From contig JAGCSR010000042.1 of assembly GCA_017964005.1 (NCBI GenBank), forward strand, positions 1 to 57,799: a DNA stretch of 57,799 nucleotides, read 5' to 3'. The DNA is from Clostridiales bacterium (GTDB taxonomy: Bacteria; Bacillota; Clostridia; Saccharofermentanales; Saccharofermentanaceae). This document shows positions 40,037 to 49,612 of the stretch, one piece after another (the first letter of the stretch is position 1; each line of letters begins with the position of its first letter). Under the pieces are notes generated by a model. That model was not told the DNA's origin. It was given only the letters and a program-made list of their open reading frames with translations, and searched no databases. Both the position numbers and the translations under genes were made by a program.

Positions 40037-42823
40037 ATGACCGCAAAGACACTTGATTGGAATCTATACAGGCAGGCAGCTTCAGACTGCGCTTCGGAGG
40101 GTATCGTCCTTCTTGCAAATGACGGCGTTCTGCCTTTGGGATCCGGGTGCCGCGTTGCCATGTTCGGCAGGGCCCAGAGCCATTACTATAAGTCGGGCAC
40201 GGGATCCGGAGGAATGGTCAATGTTAACCATGTCATAGATATCAGGGAAGGCCTGGAGTCTTCAGGCAAGGTTACTGTCGATAGTGAGCTTGCCGCGATC
40301 TACGATAAGTGGGATGCCGATAATGTCGATTACGATCAGACCGGCTGGGGTAAAGAGCGCTGGTCCATGGAAGAGATGCCTTTGGAAGAAGACATCGTCC
40401 GGGCGGCGGAATCCAGATGTGACGCGGCCGTTATCGTTATAGCCAGGACCGCAGGGGAGGACCGCGATAACTCGGCGGAAGAAGGATCCTATTATCTGAC
40501 GGCCAAAGAGACCGAGATGATAAGGCTCGTAACTTCAGTTTTCGCAAGATCCGTAGTAGTCCTTAACACAGGCAACATCATAGATATGAAGTTTGTCACG
40601 GAATATAAGCCTTCCGCAGTTTTGTATGTTTGGCAGGGCGGCATGATCGGAGGAGAAGCCGCAGCCGATGTGCTCACAGGCAAAGTCAATCCTTCCGGAT
40701 GTCTGTCGGATACTATCGCTTACAACCTGTCAGATTATCCGTCGGATGCCAACTTCGGCAAGAACGGGCTTACCGATTACTACAAGGAAGATATTTTCGT
40801 AGGGTACAGGTACTTTGAGACATTTGCGCCGGATAAGGTCATGTATCCTTTCGGCTTCGGCCTGTCTTATACGGAATTCGGATTCGAGGATCCGGGCCTG
40901 ACCGAAGATGACGGAAAGTTCATCGTGTCATTGGATGTTGTAAATAAAGGAGCGGTTCCCGGTAAGAAGGCTTGTCTCATATATGTGAAGCTCCCGGAAG
41001 GTAAGATAACAAAGCCTGCTTTGGTGTTGGCCGGATTTGCGAAAACAGATGTTATCGCACCCGAAGGAAAGGTCCGCGTGAGTATAGATATCCCCCTGTC
41101 CCGCCTGGTATCCTTTGATGATGACGGCAGAGCAGGCCTGGGCACGGGTTGGGTGCTGGAAGAAGGCGAATATGAGTTTGTCGCAGGAGGTCCTGCAGGG
41201 GATGCAGTTCATATAGGATCCTACTATAATTCCGGATCGGTCCTGACAGAACAGGTCGACCCGGTCGCAGCGCCCCTGGAAGGATTTGAGAGGATGACAA
41301 GGGACGGGTCCGAACTGACTCCGGTAAGGCTTGAGAAGTTCCGGGATCTTAAGGGAAGGGTAATACCCGAAGAGATCCCCAAGACAGGTGATAAGGGAAT
41401 AAAGCTTGCCGATGTAAAGAGCGGTAAGAATTCCATGGAAGAATTCATAGCCCAGCTTACTGATGACGAACTGGCCCTTATCGTAAGGGGCGAAGGAATG
41501 GGCAGCATGAAGGTCACCATGGGAACTGCAGGTGCTTTCGGAGGAGTGGCTCCCACTGTCGGAGCCAAAGGAGTTCCTTCTGTCTGCTGTTCCGACGGTC
41601 CTTCGGGGATGAGACTGGATTCGGGAAAGAAAGCATTCTCTTTGCCCAACGGTACATGTCTTGCCTGCACATTCAATACGGATCTTGTGGGAAAACTCTT
41701 CGAATATACAGGACTTGAGATGGTGTCGGTCAAGGTGGATACACTCCTGGGTCCGGGCATAAATATCCACAGGCATCCTCTTAACGGACGCAACTTCGAG
41801 TACTTCTCGGAGGACCCGCTTCTGACAGGTCTCATGGCGGCAGCTCAGGTAAGGGCAATGGAGCTTAACAATGTTACACCCACAATAAAACACTACTCCT
41901 GCAACAACAGGGAGAAGGACAGAAGGAACATGGATTCTGTCGTATCCGAGAAGGCTCTGAGGGAGATCTACCTCAAACCCTTCGAGATCGCGGTAAGGGA
42001 AGGCGGAGCCCGGAGCATCATGACCAGCTACAACAGGATCAACGGAACTTTCTCCGCCTGCAACTACGAACATAACTATCTGATACTCAGGGAGCAGTGG
42101 GGTTACGACGGTATCGTCATGACGGACTGGTGGGCATCCATAAGCAAAGACGGAAAGCCAACAGGAGAATTCTCGCTGGATGAACATTCCGTTATGGCCA
42201 GATCTTCCAACGATCTTTACATGGTGTGCCATGAAGTGGATGACGAGTGCATCGGCGAGTCGGATGTCAGAGAGGAACTGGACAAGGGTACCGGTGAGAA
42301 GGTAACAAGAAGCGAACTTCAAAGATGTGCTGCCAATATACTAAGATTTGCCATGAATACTCCGGCTTTCGACAGGCTCCGGGGCAATGGGCCGGAAGTT
42401 GATCACATCAACAGCGTTTTCGAAGATGACAATGTGGATGTCACGGTTGACAGATATTACGATGTGGATAACGGCTGCGAGTTCGAAGTGGAAGAAGATA
42501 CTTCCACCGGCGAAGATCTTGTATTCGGTGTTACGGGCAAGATCGCAGGCGAATATGAGATGCTGGTAACCGGAACATCTGATCTCGGAGAATTGGCTCA
42601 GATCCCCATGACAGTATATGTAACGGGGATCCCGATCTCGGTCATGACATGGAACGGGACGGGGGGCTCGGAAGATACCAGAAAGTGCAGATTCTTCATC
42701 TTCAGCCACAGTTCCAGATCCCTTGCGGTCAGGATCCATCCCACACAGCCGGGAGTAAAGCTCCTGAAGATCAGGATCGCTTATTCCGGACCGCTGCCGG
42801 TCAACCCTTTCGGCGATGATTGA
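40037..42823 (+). CDS. GH3 beta-glucosidase with permuted domain order
   Basis: This encodes 928 residues from the ATG at 40037; 40 in-frame upstream codons overlap the helicase gene and are rejected. There is no signal peptide, so it is cytosolic. The alpha/beta-sandwich GH3-C domain comes first (ASEGIVLLANDGVLPLGSG; PFGFGLSYTEF), then an FnIII-like region, then the TIM-barrel GH3-N domain (SDGPSGMRL, GPGINIHRHPLNGRNFEYF, IKHYSCNN, GIVMTDWW with nucleophile Asp697). This inverted order is known from Butyrivibrio fibrisolvens and Ruminococcus albus beta-glucosidases. It hydrolyses terminal beta-linked sugars from imported oligosaccharides; exact specificity is unknown. Confidence 0.94.
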   Translation: MTAKTLDWNLYRQAASDCASEGIVLLANDGVLPLGSGCRVAMFGRAQSHYYKSGTGSGGMVNVNHVIDIREGLESSGKVTVDSELAAIYDKWDADNVDYDQTGWGKERWSMEEMPLEEDIVRAAESRCDAAVIVIARTAGEDRDNSAEEGSYYLTAKETEMIRLVTSVFARSVVVLNTGNIIDMKFVTEYKPSAVLYVWQGGMIGGEAAADVLTGKVNPSGCLSDTIAYNLSDYPSDANFGKNGLTDYYKEDIFVGYRYFETFAPDKVMYPFGFGLSYTEFGFEDPGLTEDDGKFIVSLDVVNKGAVPGKKACLIYVKLPEGKITKPALVLAGFAKTDVIAPEGKVRVSIDIPLSRLVSFDDDGRAGLGTGWVLEEGEYEFVAGGPAGDAVHIGSYYNSGSVLTEQVDPVAAPLEGFERMTRDGSELTPVRLEKFRDLKGRVIPEEIPKTGDKGIKLADVKSGKNSMEEFIAQLTDDELALIVRGEGMGSMKVTMGTAGAFGGVAPTVGAKGVPSVCCSDGPSGMRLDSGKKAFSLPNGTCLACTFNTDLVGKLFEYTGLEMVSVKVDTLLGPGINIHRHPLNGRNFEYFSEDPLLTGLMAAAQVRAMELNNVTPTIKHYSCNNREKDRRNMDSVVSEKALREIYLKPFEIAVREGGARSIMTSYNRINGTFSACNYEHNYLILREQWGYDGIVMTDWWASISKDGKPTGEFSLDEHSVMARSSNDLYMVCHEVDDECIGESDVREELDKGTGEKVTRSELQRCAANILRFAMNTPAFDRLRGNGPEVDHINSVFEDDNVDVTVDRYYDVDNGCEFEVEEDTSTGEDLVFGVTGKIAGEYEMLVTGTSDLGELAQIPMTVYVTGIPISVMTWNGTGGSEDTRKCRFFIFSHSSRSLAVRIHPTQPGVKLLKIRIAYSGPLPVNPFGDD

Positions 42824-42894
42824 TTTGAGATAGAATATATTAGTTAACTTTCGGGCTGACATTAAGAAAAAGGGAAGGAGAAGAAGAAGGTCAG

Positions 42895-43806
42895 ATGCGC
42901 AGAGATTATTTCACGGTAGTATTCCTCGCGTGTGTTGCAGGGTCCTTGGCCTTTATATGGGCTAATCCTTTGTATTTCACATACGATGCTGTCGTTCCCC
43001 GCGCTTTCGGAGTGCTCGAGATAATACTGAGCGCATTCTACACCGTTTTCTTCCTGCTCATAATCCCTCTCGTTACGTCTTACTACCGCAAGCCCTGGGT
43101 TTGCGTAGGCCTGGCTTTCTACGGAGTCATGGCATATCTTCCGCTGATATTCCTCCCGCGCCTCACGGCTCCGGGAGCATCCGACGGGATCGCAAATGTG
43201 GCTCTGACATATCTCTTCCGCGGCATGTACGACCTTCTGAACGCGCCTTTTGCTGGAATGTCCAACATGATAGGCTCGGATGCCGCATCACATCTGTCCT
43301 GCTGGATAATGCCGATCGCCATAGCAACTCCGCTCCTTATGAAATATGCCAGGTTCTGCAGACAGGCTTACATAACGGAGAAGCTCGCGCCTTCCTCTTC
43401 AGACAGGCCGCAGGCTGCTGCCCGCCAGGCCAATGTGGAACCGGAAGTTATCGGAACCGTAATCTCTGCTCCGGCAAAACCCAAATCCCCGGAGGAAGTG
43501 GAGCGCAAAGCAAGAGATGACGCTAAGGTCAGGATCAGGCCGTCAGAACGTGCACACCGTCTGGTATCTCACGACAAGCCTGCTTCCGTGCCGGAGGGCA
43601 ATAAGGTAAGACAGCCCAATATCACCGCGCCCGAAGGTCCTGCACCGGAGAGAGTAGAGGCCCCTCAGGGACCTGCTCCCGAAAAGGTTGCAGCTCCCGA
43701 ATCGGCTTCTTCACCCGCATTGGGCGCAGGAGATGTGATACAGCTGGGACCGGGAGCTGCTTTTGGCGATGTCATCAATCTCGGACCTCCGCCTCAGGAT
43801 AACTGA
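42895..43806 (+). CDS. Hypothetical membrane protein with Pro/Ala-rich tail
   Basis: This encodes a 303-residue protein. Residues 1-155 hold about four transmembrane helices (YFTVVFLACVAGSLAFIW; LEIILSAFYTVFFLLIIPLV; VCVGLAFYGVMAYLPLIFL; CWIMPIAIATPLLM). Residues 160-303 are a soluble, low-complexity tail rich in Pro, Ala and Glu with repeated EGPAPERV/QGPAPEKV and a closing GAGDVIQLGPGAAFGDVINLG duplication. I do not recognise the family. AAGAAGG precedes the start. There is no evident link with its neighbours. Confidence 0.72.
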   Translation: MRRDYFTVVFLACVAGSLAFIWANPLYFTYDAVVPRAFGVLEIILSAFYTVFFLLIIPLVTSYYRKPWVCVGLAFYGVMAYLPLIFLPRLTAPGASDGIANVALTYLFRGMYDLLNAPFAGMSNMIGSDAASHLSCWIMPIAIATPLLMKYARFCRQAYITEKLAPSSSDRPQAAARQANVEPEVIGTVISAPAKPKSPEEVERKARDDAKVRIRPSERAHRLVSHDKPASVPEGNKVRQPNITAPEGPAPERVEAPQGPAPEKVAAPESASSPALGAGDVIQLGPGAAFGDVINLGPPPQDN

Positions 43807-43889
43807 ACGCGGTATCTTATAAGTTGAAAATAACGGGCACAGCCTGTAAAATACTTTAGGTAAAAAATAAAACATGATCGGAGCGATCA

Positions 43890-44693
43890 ATGGCAAAGAA
43901 TGATAAGTATTGGAAGAAAGTCCTTGCGAGCAGTGAGGACCGCAAATATGCCAAGGATACGGGCGACCCTTTGGAAGAAGGGCTCGAGCGTCTGTCCTGG
44001 CATGAGAATTCCAAGCGCATCATAAAGAACGGTATCAAGAAGACCCAGGAGACTTTCGGTGAGGAAGTGGGTAACTCCATCACCGCCGGTGTCATGGCTC
44101 TTTATATCCTCTGCATCATCCCTTACGCTTCGATAATCGCATATAACAGAGTTGAAGAAGGCAAGATCATGTCCGTACTCGGAATGAGCGCGTTCCTGAT
44201 CACGTTCTTCCTGTCGCTCCTGTTTTCCACCGTCTATCACTTCATGAAGAGGGGAACCGCCCACAAGAGAGTCATGAGCAAGCTCAACAGGATCTTGTGT
44301 TATTTCGCGGTCCTCGGTGTCTATACACCTATCTGCATCAACTTCTTGGGACAGATCTCGGGACCCGTGATCTTTGCTTTGGAAGCCGCGATAGCTCTGG
44401 CAGGTGTATTCGTTACCGCCTTCTGCTACAAGACCAATAAGGTGGGGACAGCTATCTCCAACATACTGTTTGTTCTCCAGGGATGGCTCATCCTTCCTCT
44501 GATCGGACTGTTCTACCAGAAAGCATCGCATCTTACTTTCTGGCTCATAGTATCCGGTGCGATTGTTTACACCATCGGCATGCTCTTCTTCAGTTCCGGT
44601 AAGAGATTCAAGTTTTCCCACATGGTGTGGCACTTCTTCGTTCTCGTGGCAGGCGCCCTCCACATCCTGGGAATAGTTTATTTCTTCGCGTGA
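43890..44693 (+). CDS. Hemolysin III family (TrhA/PAQR-like) membrane protein
   Basis: This encodes 267 residues, with a charged N-terminal ~60 residues and then seven membrane helices. LLFSTVYHFM holds the first conserved Ser/His, and HMVWHFFVLVAGALH near the C-terminus the paired histidines thought to bind zinc in the PAQR/hemolysin III family. Bacterial members influence membrane fluidity or energetics; hemolytic activity is not implied. GGAG lies 7 bp before the ATG. The lipoprotein gene follows 5 bp after the stop. Confidence 0.9.
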   Translation: MAKNDKYWKKVLASSEDRKYAKDTGDPLEEGLERLSWHENSKRIIKNGIKKTQETFGEEVGNSITAGVMALYILCIIPYASIIAYNRVEEGKIMSVLGMSAFLITFFLSLLFSTVYHFMKRGTAHKRVMSKLNRILCYFAVLGVYTPICINFLGQISGPVIFALEAAIALAGVFVTAFCYKTNKVGTAISNILFVLQGWLILPLIGLFYQKASHLTFWLIVSGAIVYTIGMLFFSSGKRFKFSHMVWHFFVLVAGALHILGIVYFFA

Positions 44694-44698
44694 TCCTT

Positions 44699-45301
44699 AT
44701 GAGAATCCGTATAGCGACAGTTCTCCTTATTACCGTGATGGCGGCATCTTTTGTTTTTGCCGGCTGCGATAACAATAAGGGCAAAATGGTGCCGACTTCC
44801 GATACGGAAGAGACATATATCGCGGATCAGCTTTTCAAGACAAATGAATCTGATGTGGAATTTGCCATATTCAAGATCGGTGATTATTGTTTTGAGGTAT
44901 TCTTGCAGGACGGTCATGTTCAGATCAGGGATATCGTAACTGATCCCGGCGAGTTCGGGATATATATGGAAGACGGGCAGGCGGCGAAGATCACAGCCGA
45001 TATAGTAAGGTACAGCGGCGGAGAAGAAGGTTTCTGGGGGAATATCGAGATAACCGATCTTAAGGTTTTCGATCTGATCTCCTATGAGAAACTGTTCGAT
45101 ACGGTGGATATAAGGGATGCCAAAGATAATGTTTTCGATGCCCAAAACGATATCCTTAAATATCAGGGATCTGACGGCAATTATGTCATTGTCCCTTTCC
45201 GAAGCGAAGTATTCTTCTACAAAGACGGCACGAGGTATAAGACCGTTTCTTTGGATGAGATAAAGGGTCAGGATAACCTCGTGGAGTATCTCGAAAAATA
45301 A
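44699..45301 (+). CDS. Small lipoprotein, unknown function
   Basis: This encodes 200 residues from the ATG at 44699. The signal peptide has a clear lipobox (VFAGC, Cys near residue 22) followed by DNNKGK. The remainder is an acidic beta-rich domain with no recognised family. Its start 5 bp after the hemolysin III-like gene suggests co-expression. A longer upstream frame overlapping that gene is rejected because the lipoprotein signal begins at this ATG. Confidence 0.8.
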   Translation: MRIRIATVLLITVMAASFVFAGCDNNKGKMVPTSDTEETYIADQLFKTNESDVEFAIFKIGDYCFEVFLQDGHVQIRDIVTDPGEFGIYMEDGQAAKITADIVRYSGGEEGFWGNIEITDLKVFDLISYEKLFDTVDIRDAKDNVFDAQNDILKYQGSDGNYVIVPFRSEVFFYKDGTRYKTVSLDEIKGQDNLVEYLEK

Positions 45302-45330
45302 GAAGCGGAGTTTGTTATGAAAGAATATGA

Positions 45331-46980
45331 TCACTTGTCCTTCGGACGCAGTATGATCAGATCCTTCGTGCTTATGGCGGCTGCGACATTGTCGTAATCC
45401 ATGAAGACTATCTCCATCAGTTCGTCACCGGGAGTATCCTCGACATTGATGGAATTGAACTTGATATTGCGTCCCACATATTCGTCAATGACAAAACCTG
45501 ATTCCTTGGAGATCTTGAATACGATATGGTCGGAATAATCGCAGGTCCCGAACCAGGGATGGCTGATGACGGACTTCGAAGGCTGATCCTTATCCAGGGA
45601 TTCGAAGGTTCTCGTGATCGTGACCTTATAGGTTTTCTTGAATTCCTTTATGTTGATCTCATAGAGGCAGTGCGAGTGGGATCTTATGAATTCGATGAGA
45701 AGATTTGGAGCCTGCGTCGTATAAGTATCTCCGAGCATGGGCGGGAGATTTGCCTGTGCGGTATCGATAGCGCTTTGGATATCCGCCATGAGGGAATCGT
45801 CTCCCGGGCGTCTTCCGTAATCGCTCCTGATCAGTGAAGCACACCTTGCTTCAAGCAGGTATTTATATGCAACTCCGTAGAGATTGACGGAATCGGATCC
45901 CGGGATCTTGCCGTTGCCGTTGAGGAAGAACATGCCCATCTTGTAAGCGATCTCGGGGAAATAACTGCCCTTGTTGCCTGACTCAAAACGGTATCTCTCG
46001 TCGTTATACAGATCGTTGATCAGGTTATATGCCATCTCCTGATCCTGCGACACATAAAGCCCCTGCATATACATGTCGGCAAGCTTGAACTTGGATTCGG
46101 CTATGTCGAACAGCGTTGCGGCGGAGAAATAGAAATATGCTTTCTCATAGTCCGGCCTGCCGTCGATCTTGCCGTCAAAGTATATGTATCCCAGAGTATT
46201 TGCCGCGTAACCGAAGTTGAATTCCCGGAGGAGGCGCTTTAAGAGGACTGCCGCTTTGGAATAGTCCTGACCGTACACGGGACCGCCGGAAAAATAAGCA
46301 TATGCCTTGAACTTTATGGCCACAAAACTGTTCTGATCGGCAAGTTCGTCCGCGAATCGCCGGAACAGCAGCTTATTCTCTTTATTGAGGTCCGCGATCA
46401 CGAGTTCGTTGTCGCGGTGCATTATGAAGTTTTCTTTGATCTCGGGAATGAAGCGTCTCTCGAGAACAGGGAGGTCTTCCTCTTCGTCTTCCCGGAAATA
46501 ATTAATCTGGGTGAGCATGGAATCGATATCGAAAAGGTCGTTTATCGTGCTCTCGACCAGGATCTTGTTGTCGCCGTTGGATTTGAAGAAATCGCCGATC
46601 AGCATGTCGGCTTCCCTTGCGATGATCACGAAGATCCAGAACATCAGGTCTTCCGCGGTCATGGGAAGGTCGGGCTCCGCCGTATCGGGAAGCTCCTCGA
46701 AGGCGGGAGTCATTATCTCGTGGAGACATAAAGGCTCGTAGAAGAACTTGCCCAGCGGGATCCACCAATCCAGGAGGAACTGGGCGGGAGGAAGGCTAAG
46801 GGCATTCTCCAGCGCCTCTTCCAGATCTTCCAGTGTCATGGGATACTGGGTCTCGAATGAGACATTGACGTCAGTCATCAGAGGAACATTGCCGCACAGT
46901 TCAGACCATGTGGTCCGAAGACACGCAAAATCCTCCAATTTACCTGACGTGATAAACAGTTCCATGGGATCAGCAGACAT
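45331..46980 (-). CDS. Sel1-like repeat protein
   Basis: This encodes 549 residues from the ATG at 46980, which has GGAG 6 bp upstream; a TTG four codons earlier overlaps that site. The N-terminal ~210 residues are an unrecognised acidic domain. The middle (about 225-400) holds Sel1-type helical repeats (AAVLLKRLLREFNFGYAANT, LGYIYFDGKI.., AESKFKLADMYMQGL.., AYKMGMFFLNGNG). The C-terminal region is an approximately 130-residue beta-rich domain. Sel1 repeats are protein-binding scaffolds. It begins 22 bp after the glmS stop on the same strand, so it may be read through from glmS. Confidence 0.78.
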   Translation of the reverse strand: MSADPMELFITSGKLEDFACLRTTWSELCGNVPLMTDVNVSFETQYPMTLEDLEEALENALSLPPAQFLLDWWIPLGKFFYEPLCLHEIMTPAFEELPDTAEPDLPMTAEDLMFWIFVIIAREADMLIGDFFKSNGDNKILVESTINDLFDIDSMLTQINYFREDEEEDLPVLERRFIPEIKENFIMHRDNELVIADLNKENKLLFRRFADELADQNSFVAIKFKAYAYFSGGPVYGQDYSKAAVLLKRLLREFNFGYAANTLGYIYFDGKIDGRPDYEKAYFYFSAATLFDIAESKFKLADMYMQGLYVSQDQEMAYNLINDLYNDERYRFESGNKGSYFPEIAYKMGMFFLNGNGKIPGSDSVNLYGVAYKYLLEARCASLIRSDYGRRPGDDSLMADIQSAIDTAQANLPPMLGDTYTTQAPNLLIEFIRSHSHCLYEINIKEFKKTYKVTITRTFESLDKDQPSKSVISHPWFGTCDYSDHIVFKISKESGFVIDEYVGRNIKFNSINVEDTPGDELMEIVFMDYDNVAAAISTKDLIILRPKDK

Positions 46981-47002
46981 AAAGGTCTCCAATCTGTTCT
47001 TA

Positions 47003-48856
47003 TTATTCTACGGTAACGCTCTTGGCAAGGTTGCGGGGCTTATCCACATCAAGACCTCTTGCAACGGAGACATAGTAGCTCAGAAGCTGCAGAGGCACTA
47101 TGGCAAGAGATGCCGCGAAGAGATCATCGATCCTCGGAACATAGGTTACGAAGTTGGCTGTATCTTCGATGCTGTAATTGCCGAATGTGGTGATAGCCAT
47201 CGTGTAGGCTCCTCGGCTCTTGACCTCGACGAGGTTGCTCAATGTCTTCTCGAAAAGACTGCTCTGCGTAAGAACGGAGATGACCAGGATCCCGTCCTCG
47301 ATAAGACTGATGGTCCCGTGCTTGAGTTCGCCTGCGGCATAAGCTTCGCTGTGTATGTAGGAAATCTCCTTGAGCTTAAGGCTTCCTTCCAGACAGATCG
47401 CATAATCGATGCCCCGGCCGATGAAGAAAACATCCTTCTGGGCTGCTACTTTGGACGCAAACCACTGCAGTCTCTCCTTGTCGTCTATAACCGCCTTGAT
47501 CTTATCGGGCAGGGAATAAAGTTCATCGCAAAGATGAGTTAATCTGTCTTCATCTATGGTCTTCTTTGCAAGGGCCAGCTTGATCGCCAGCACATAAAGG
47601 GTAATGAGCTGGGAACTGTAAGCTTTGGTAGTTGCAACGGCGATCTCGGGACCTGCGACAGTATAGAGGACACTGTCAGCTTCACGGGCTATGGAAGATC
47701 CGACTACGTTGACGATGCCCAGTGTCTTGACTCCGGCTTCCTTAGCAAGTCTTAATGCCGCGAGTGTATCGGCAGTCTCACCGGACTGGCTGACCGCAAC
47801 GACCAGAGAGTTGCCGCAGAAGGGAAGATTCCTGTATCTGAACTCGGATGCAAGTTCGCACCTTACGGGTATACCGGTCAGCTGCTCGAAAACATACTGG
47901 GCGGCGATCCCCGCATGATAAGTGGAGCCGCAGGCTACGATGTAGATATTGTTGATATCGGCGAGGAAATCGTCTGTCAGGGAAGTCTCGGACAGATCGA
48001 TAAGGTACTTGCCGTCGTCGGTCTTGGCGATCATGGAATTCAAGGTATCCAGTACAGCGCGGGGCTGCTCGTGGATCTCCTTGATCATGAAGTGCTCATA
48101 ACCGCCGCGTTCTGCCGCTGAAGTATCCCAGTCGATCACGACGGGTTCTTTGGCAACCTTGTCACCGTCGAGGTTATAGAAGACAGCGCCGTCAGCTGAC
48201 AGTTCGGCCATCTCCAGATCGTTCATGTAATAGATATTCCTGGTGTATTCGAGGATAGCGGGAACATCTGATGCGCAGAAAGATGCCTCATCCGTAACAC
48301 CGACGATAAGGGGGCTGTCTTTCCTTGCCACGTATACCTTGTCCGGGCACTCACGGAAGATAACTGCCAGAGCGTAGGATCCTCTTACACGGACCATGGT
48401 CTTGGCCAAGGCCTCGATGGGATCGTGGGTATACTTCTTGTAGTAATAGTCGATTGTCTTGATGGCGACTTCCGTGTCGGTATCCGAATAGAATGTATAT
48501 CCCTTGCGGACAAGCTTATCCTTGAGTTCCTTATAGTTCTCGATGATGCCGTTATGTACGCCTACGACGTTGAAGTCATCCGTTGCATGAGGATGCGCGT
48601 TCTCAACTGAAGGTTCGCCGTGGGTAGCCCACCTTGTGTGACCTATTCCGCAGTTGCCCTTCATGCTCTTGCCGAAGTTGGTCTTCTCGGCGAGGATGTG
48701 AAGGCGGCCTTTGGCCTTTACGATCTCCGGGTTGTCGGAGTCATGCCTTACGGCTAATCCTGCTGAGTCATATCCTCTGTATTCAAGTTTGCTCAATCCT
48801 TCGAGAAGGATCGGGGCAGCCTGTTCCTTACCGCAGTAACCGACTATTCCACACAT
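47003..48856 (-). CDS. glmS: Glutamine-fructose-6-phosphate aminotransferase
   Basis: This encodes 617 residues. MCGIVGYCGKEQA supplies Cys2, the glutaminase nucleophile, and LEYRGYDSAG and GHTRWATHGEPS follow. Two SIS domains bind fructose 6-phosphate (VACGSTYHAG; AVSQSGETADTLAALR; PRNLAKSVTVE end). The enzyme makes glucosamine 6-phosphate for peptidoglycan and other amino sugars. The 5' leader of about 80 bp on the minus strand is too short for a glmS ribozyme, and none is seen. A plausible minus-strand promoter (TTCACA, 18 bp, TAAAAT) lies in the divergent region shared with fchA. Confidence 0.98.
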   Translation of the reverse strand: MCGIVGYCGKEQAAPILLEGLSKLEYRGYDSAGLAVRHDSDNPEIVKAKGRLHILAEKTNFGKSMKGNCGIGHTRWATHGEPSVENAHPHATDDFNVVGVHNGIIENYKELKDKLVRKGYTFYSDTDTEVAIKTIDYYYKKYTHDPIEALAKTMVRVRGSYALAVIFRECPDKVYVARKDSPLIVGVTDEASFCASDVPAILEYTRNIYYMNDLEMAELSADGAVFYNLDGDKVAKEPVVIDWDTSAAERGGYEHFMIKEIHEQPRAVLDTLNSMIAKTDDGKYLIDLSETSLTDDFLADINNIYIVACGSTYHAGIAAQYVFEQLTGIPVRCELASEFRYRNLPFCGNSLVVAVSQSGETADTLAALRLAKEAGVKTLGIVNVVGSSIAREADSVLYTVAGPEIAVATTKAYSSQLITLYVLAIKLALAKKTIDEDRLTHLCDELYSLPDKIKAVIDDKERLQWFASKVAAQKDVFFIGRGIDYAICLEGSLKLKEISYIHSEAYAAGELKHGTISLIEDGILVISVLTQSSLFEKTLSNLVEVKSRGAYTMAITTFGNYSIEDTANFVTYVPRIDDLFAASLAIVPLQLLSYYVSVARGLDVDKPRNLAKSVTVE

Positions 48857-48997
48857 GCCAAAAGTTCCTCTTTTCGATAAATAATAGGACTATTTTATCA
48901 TAGAGTGAAAATAAATGTGAAAAGGCGGGGGTTTGCGAGTAAAATATTCGTGTTATCATCTTAGTCGAAAAACAAAAGATATTGGAGTTTATTGATC

Positions 48998-49612
48998 ATG
49001 AAGGATTACAGGATCGAAGATTTTATCGATGTTTTGAATTCTGATGCGCCAACCCCGGGAGGCGGAGGAGCATCGGCCCTCGCGGGTGCCCTGTCGGCAG
49101 CCCTTTGCGGCATGGTCGCATGCCTTACCACAGGCAAGAAGAAGTATGCCGAATACCAGGATGAGATCGATGAGATCATCGCCGCGACAAAGGCCTTGTG
49201 CGTTAAGATGGAAGACCTTATCGAAGAGGATGCCAAAGCTTTCGGACCTCTGGCTAAAGCCTACGGGATCCCCAAGGATGAACCGGGCCGGGATGAGGTA
49301 TTGGAGAACGCTCTCGTCGCCGCGGCAGAACCGCCTTACAGGATAGTTGAGACCGCAGGCGAGGTGCGCGATATCATCGTAAGGCTTGCCGATATCGGAT
49401 CCCGCCTTGCCATAAGTGATGTCGGTGTCGCCGCAGCCCTTTGTTCGGCAACTGCCAAGGGTGCCGCGATGAATGTTTATATCAACACTAAGCTCATGGC
49501 GGACCGGAAGACGGCAGAGCGTGTGAACGAAGACACCCGGGATCTTGTCAGGAGTATATGCTCCGATTGCGATGCGGTTTATAACAGGATAAAAGGAGAC
49601 CTCCAATCATGA
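48998..49612 (+). CDS. fchA: Methenyltetrahydrofolate cyclohydrolase / cyclodeaminase family
   Basis: This encodes 204 residues from the ATG at 48998. DAPTPGGGGASALAGALSAAL (about 16-36) is the family's glycine-rich folate-binding loop, and DIGSRLAISDVGVAAALCSATAKGAAMNVYIN is the second conserved block. FchA hydrolyses methenyl-THF to 10-formyl-THF in Clostridia; related cyclodeaminases act on formimino-THF. The adjacent, overlapping folD lacks cyclohydrolase residues, which favours the FchA role. It overlaps folD by 4 bp. Confidence 0.9.
   Translation: MKDYRIEDFIDVLNSDAPTPGGGGASALAGALSAALCGMVACLTTGKKKYAEYQDEIDEIIAATKALCVKMEDLIEEDAKAFGPLAKAYGIPKDEPGRDEVLENALVAAAEPPYRIVETAGEVRDIIVRLADIGSRLAISDVGVAAALCSATAKGAAMNVYINTKLMADRKTAERVNEDTRDLVRSICSDCDAVYNRIKGDLQS

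Noticed and set aside
40928..42322. 464-codon minus-strand open frame inside the GH3 gene
   Set aside because: The plus strand encodes a complete GH3 enzyme with all motifs; the reverse frame shows no domain and no ribosome site.
47003..48990. glmS ribozyme upstream of glmS
   Set aside because: The leader is about 80 bp at most before the divergent promoter and contains none of the conserved ribozyme core.
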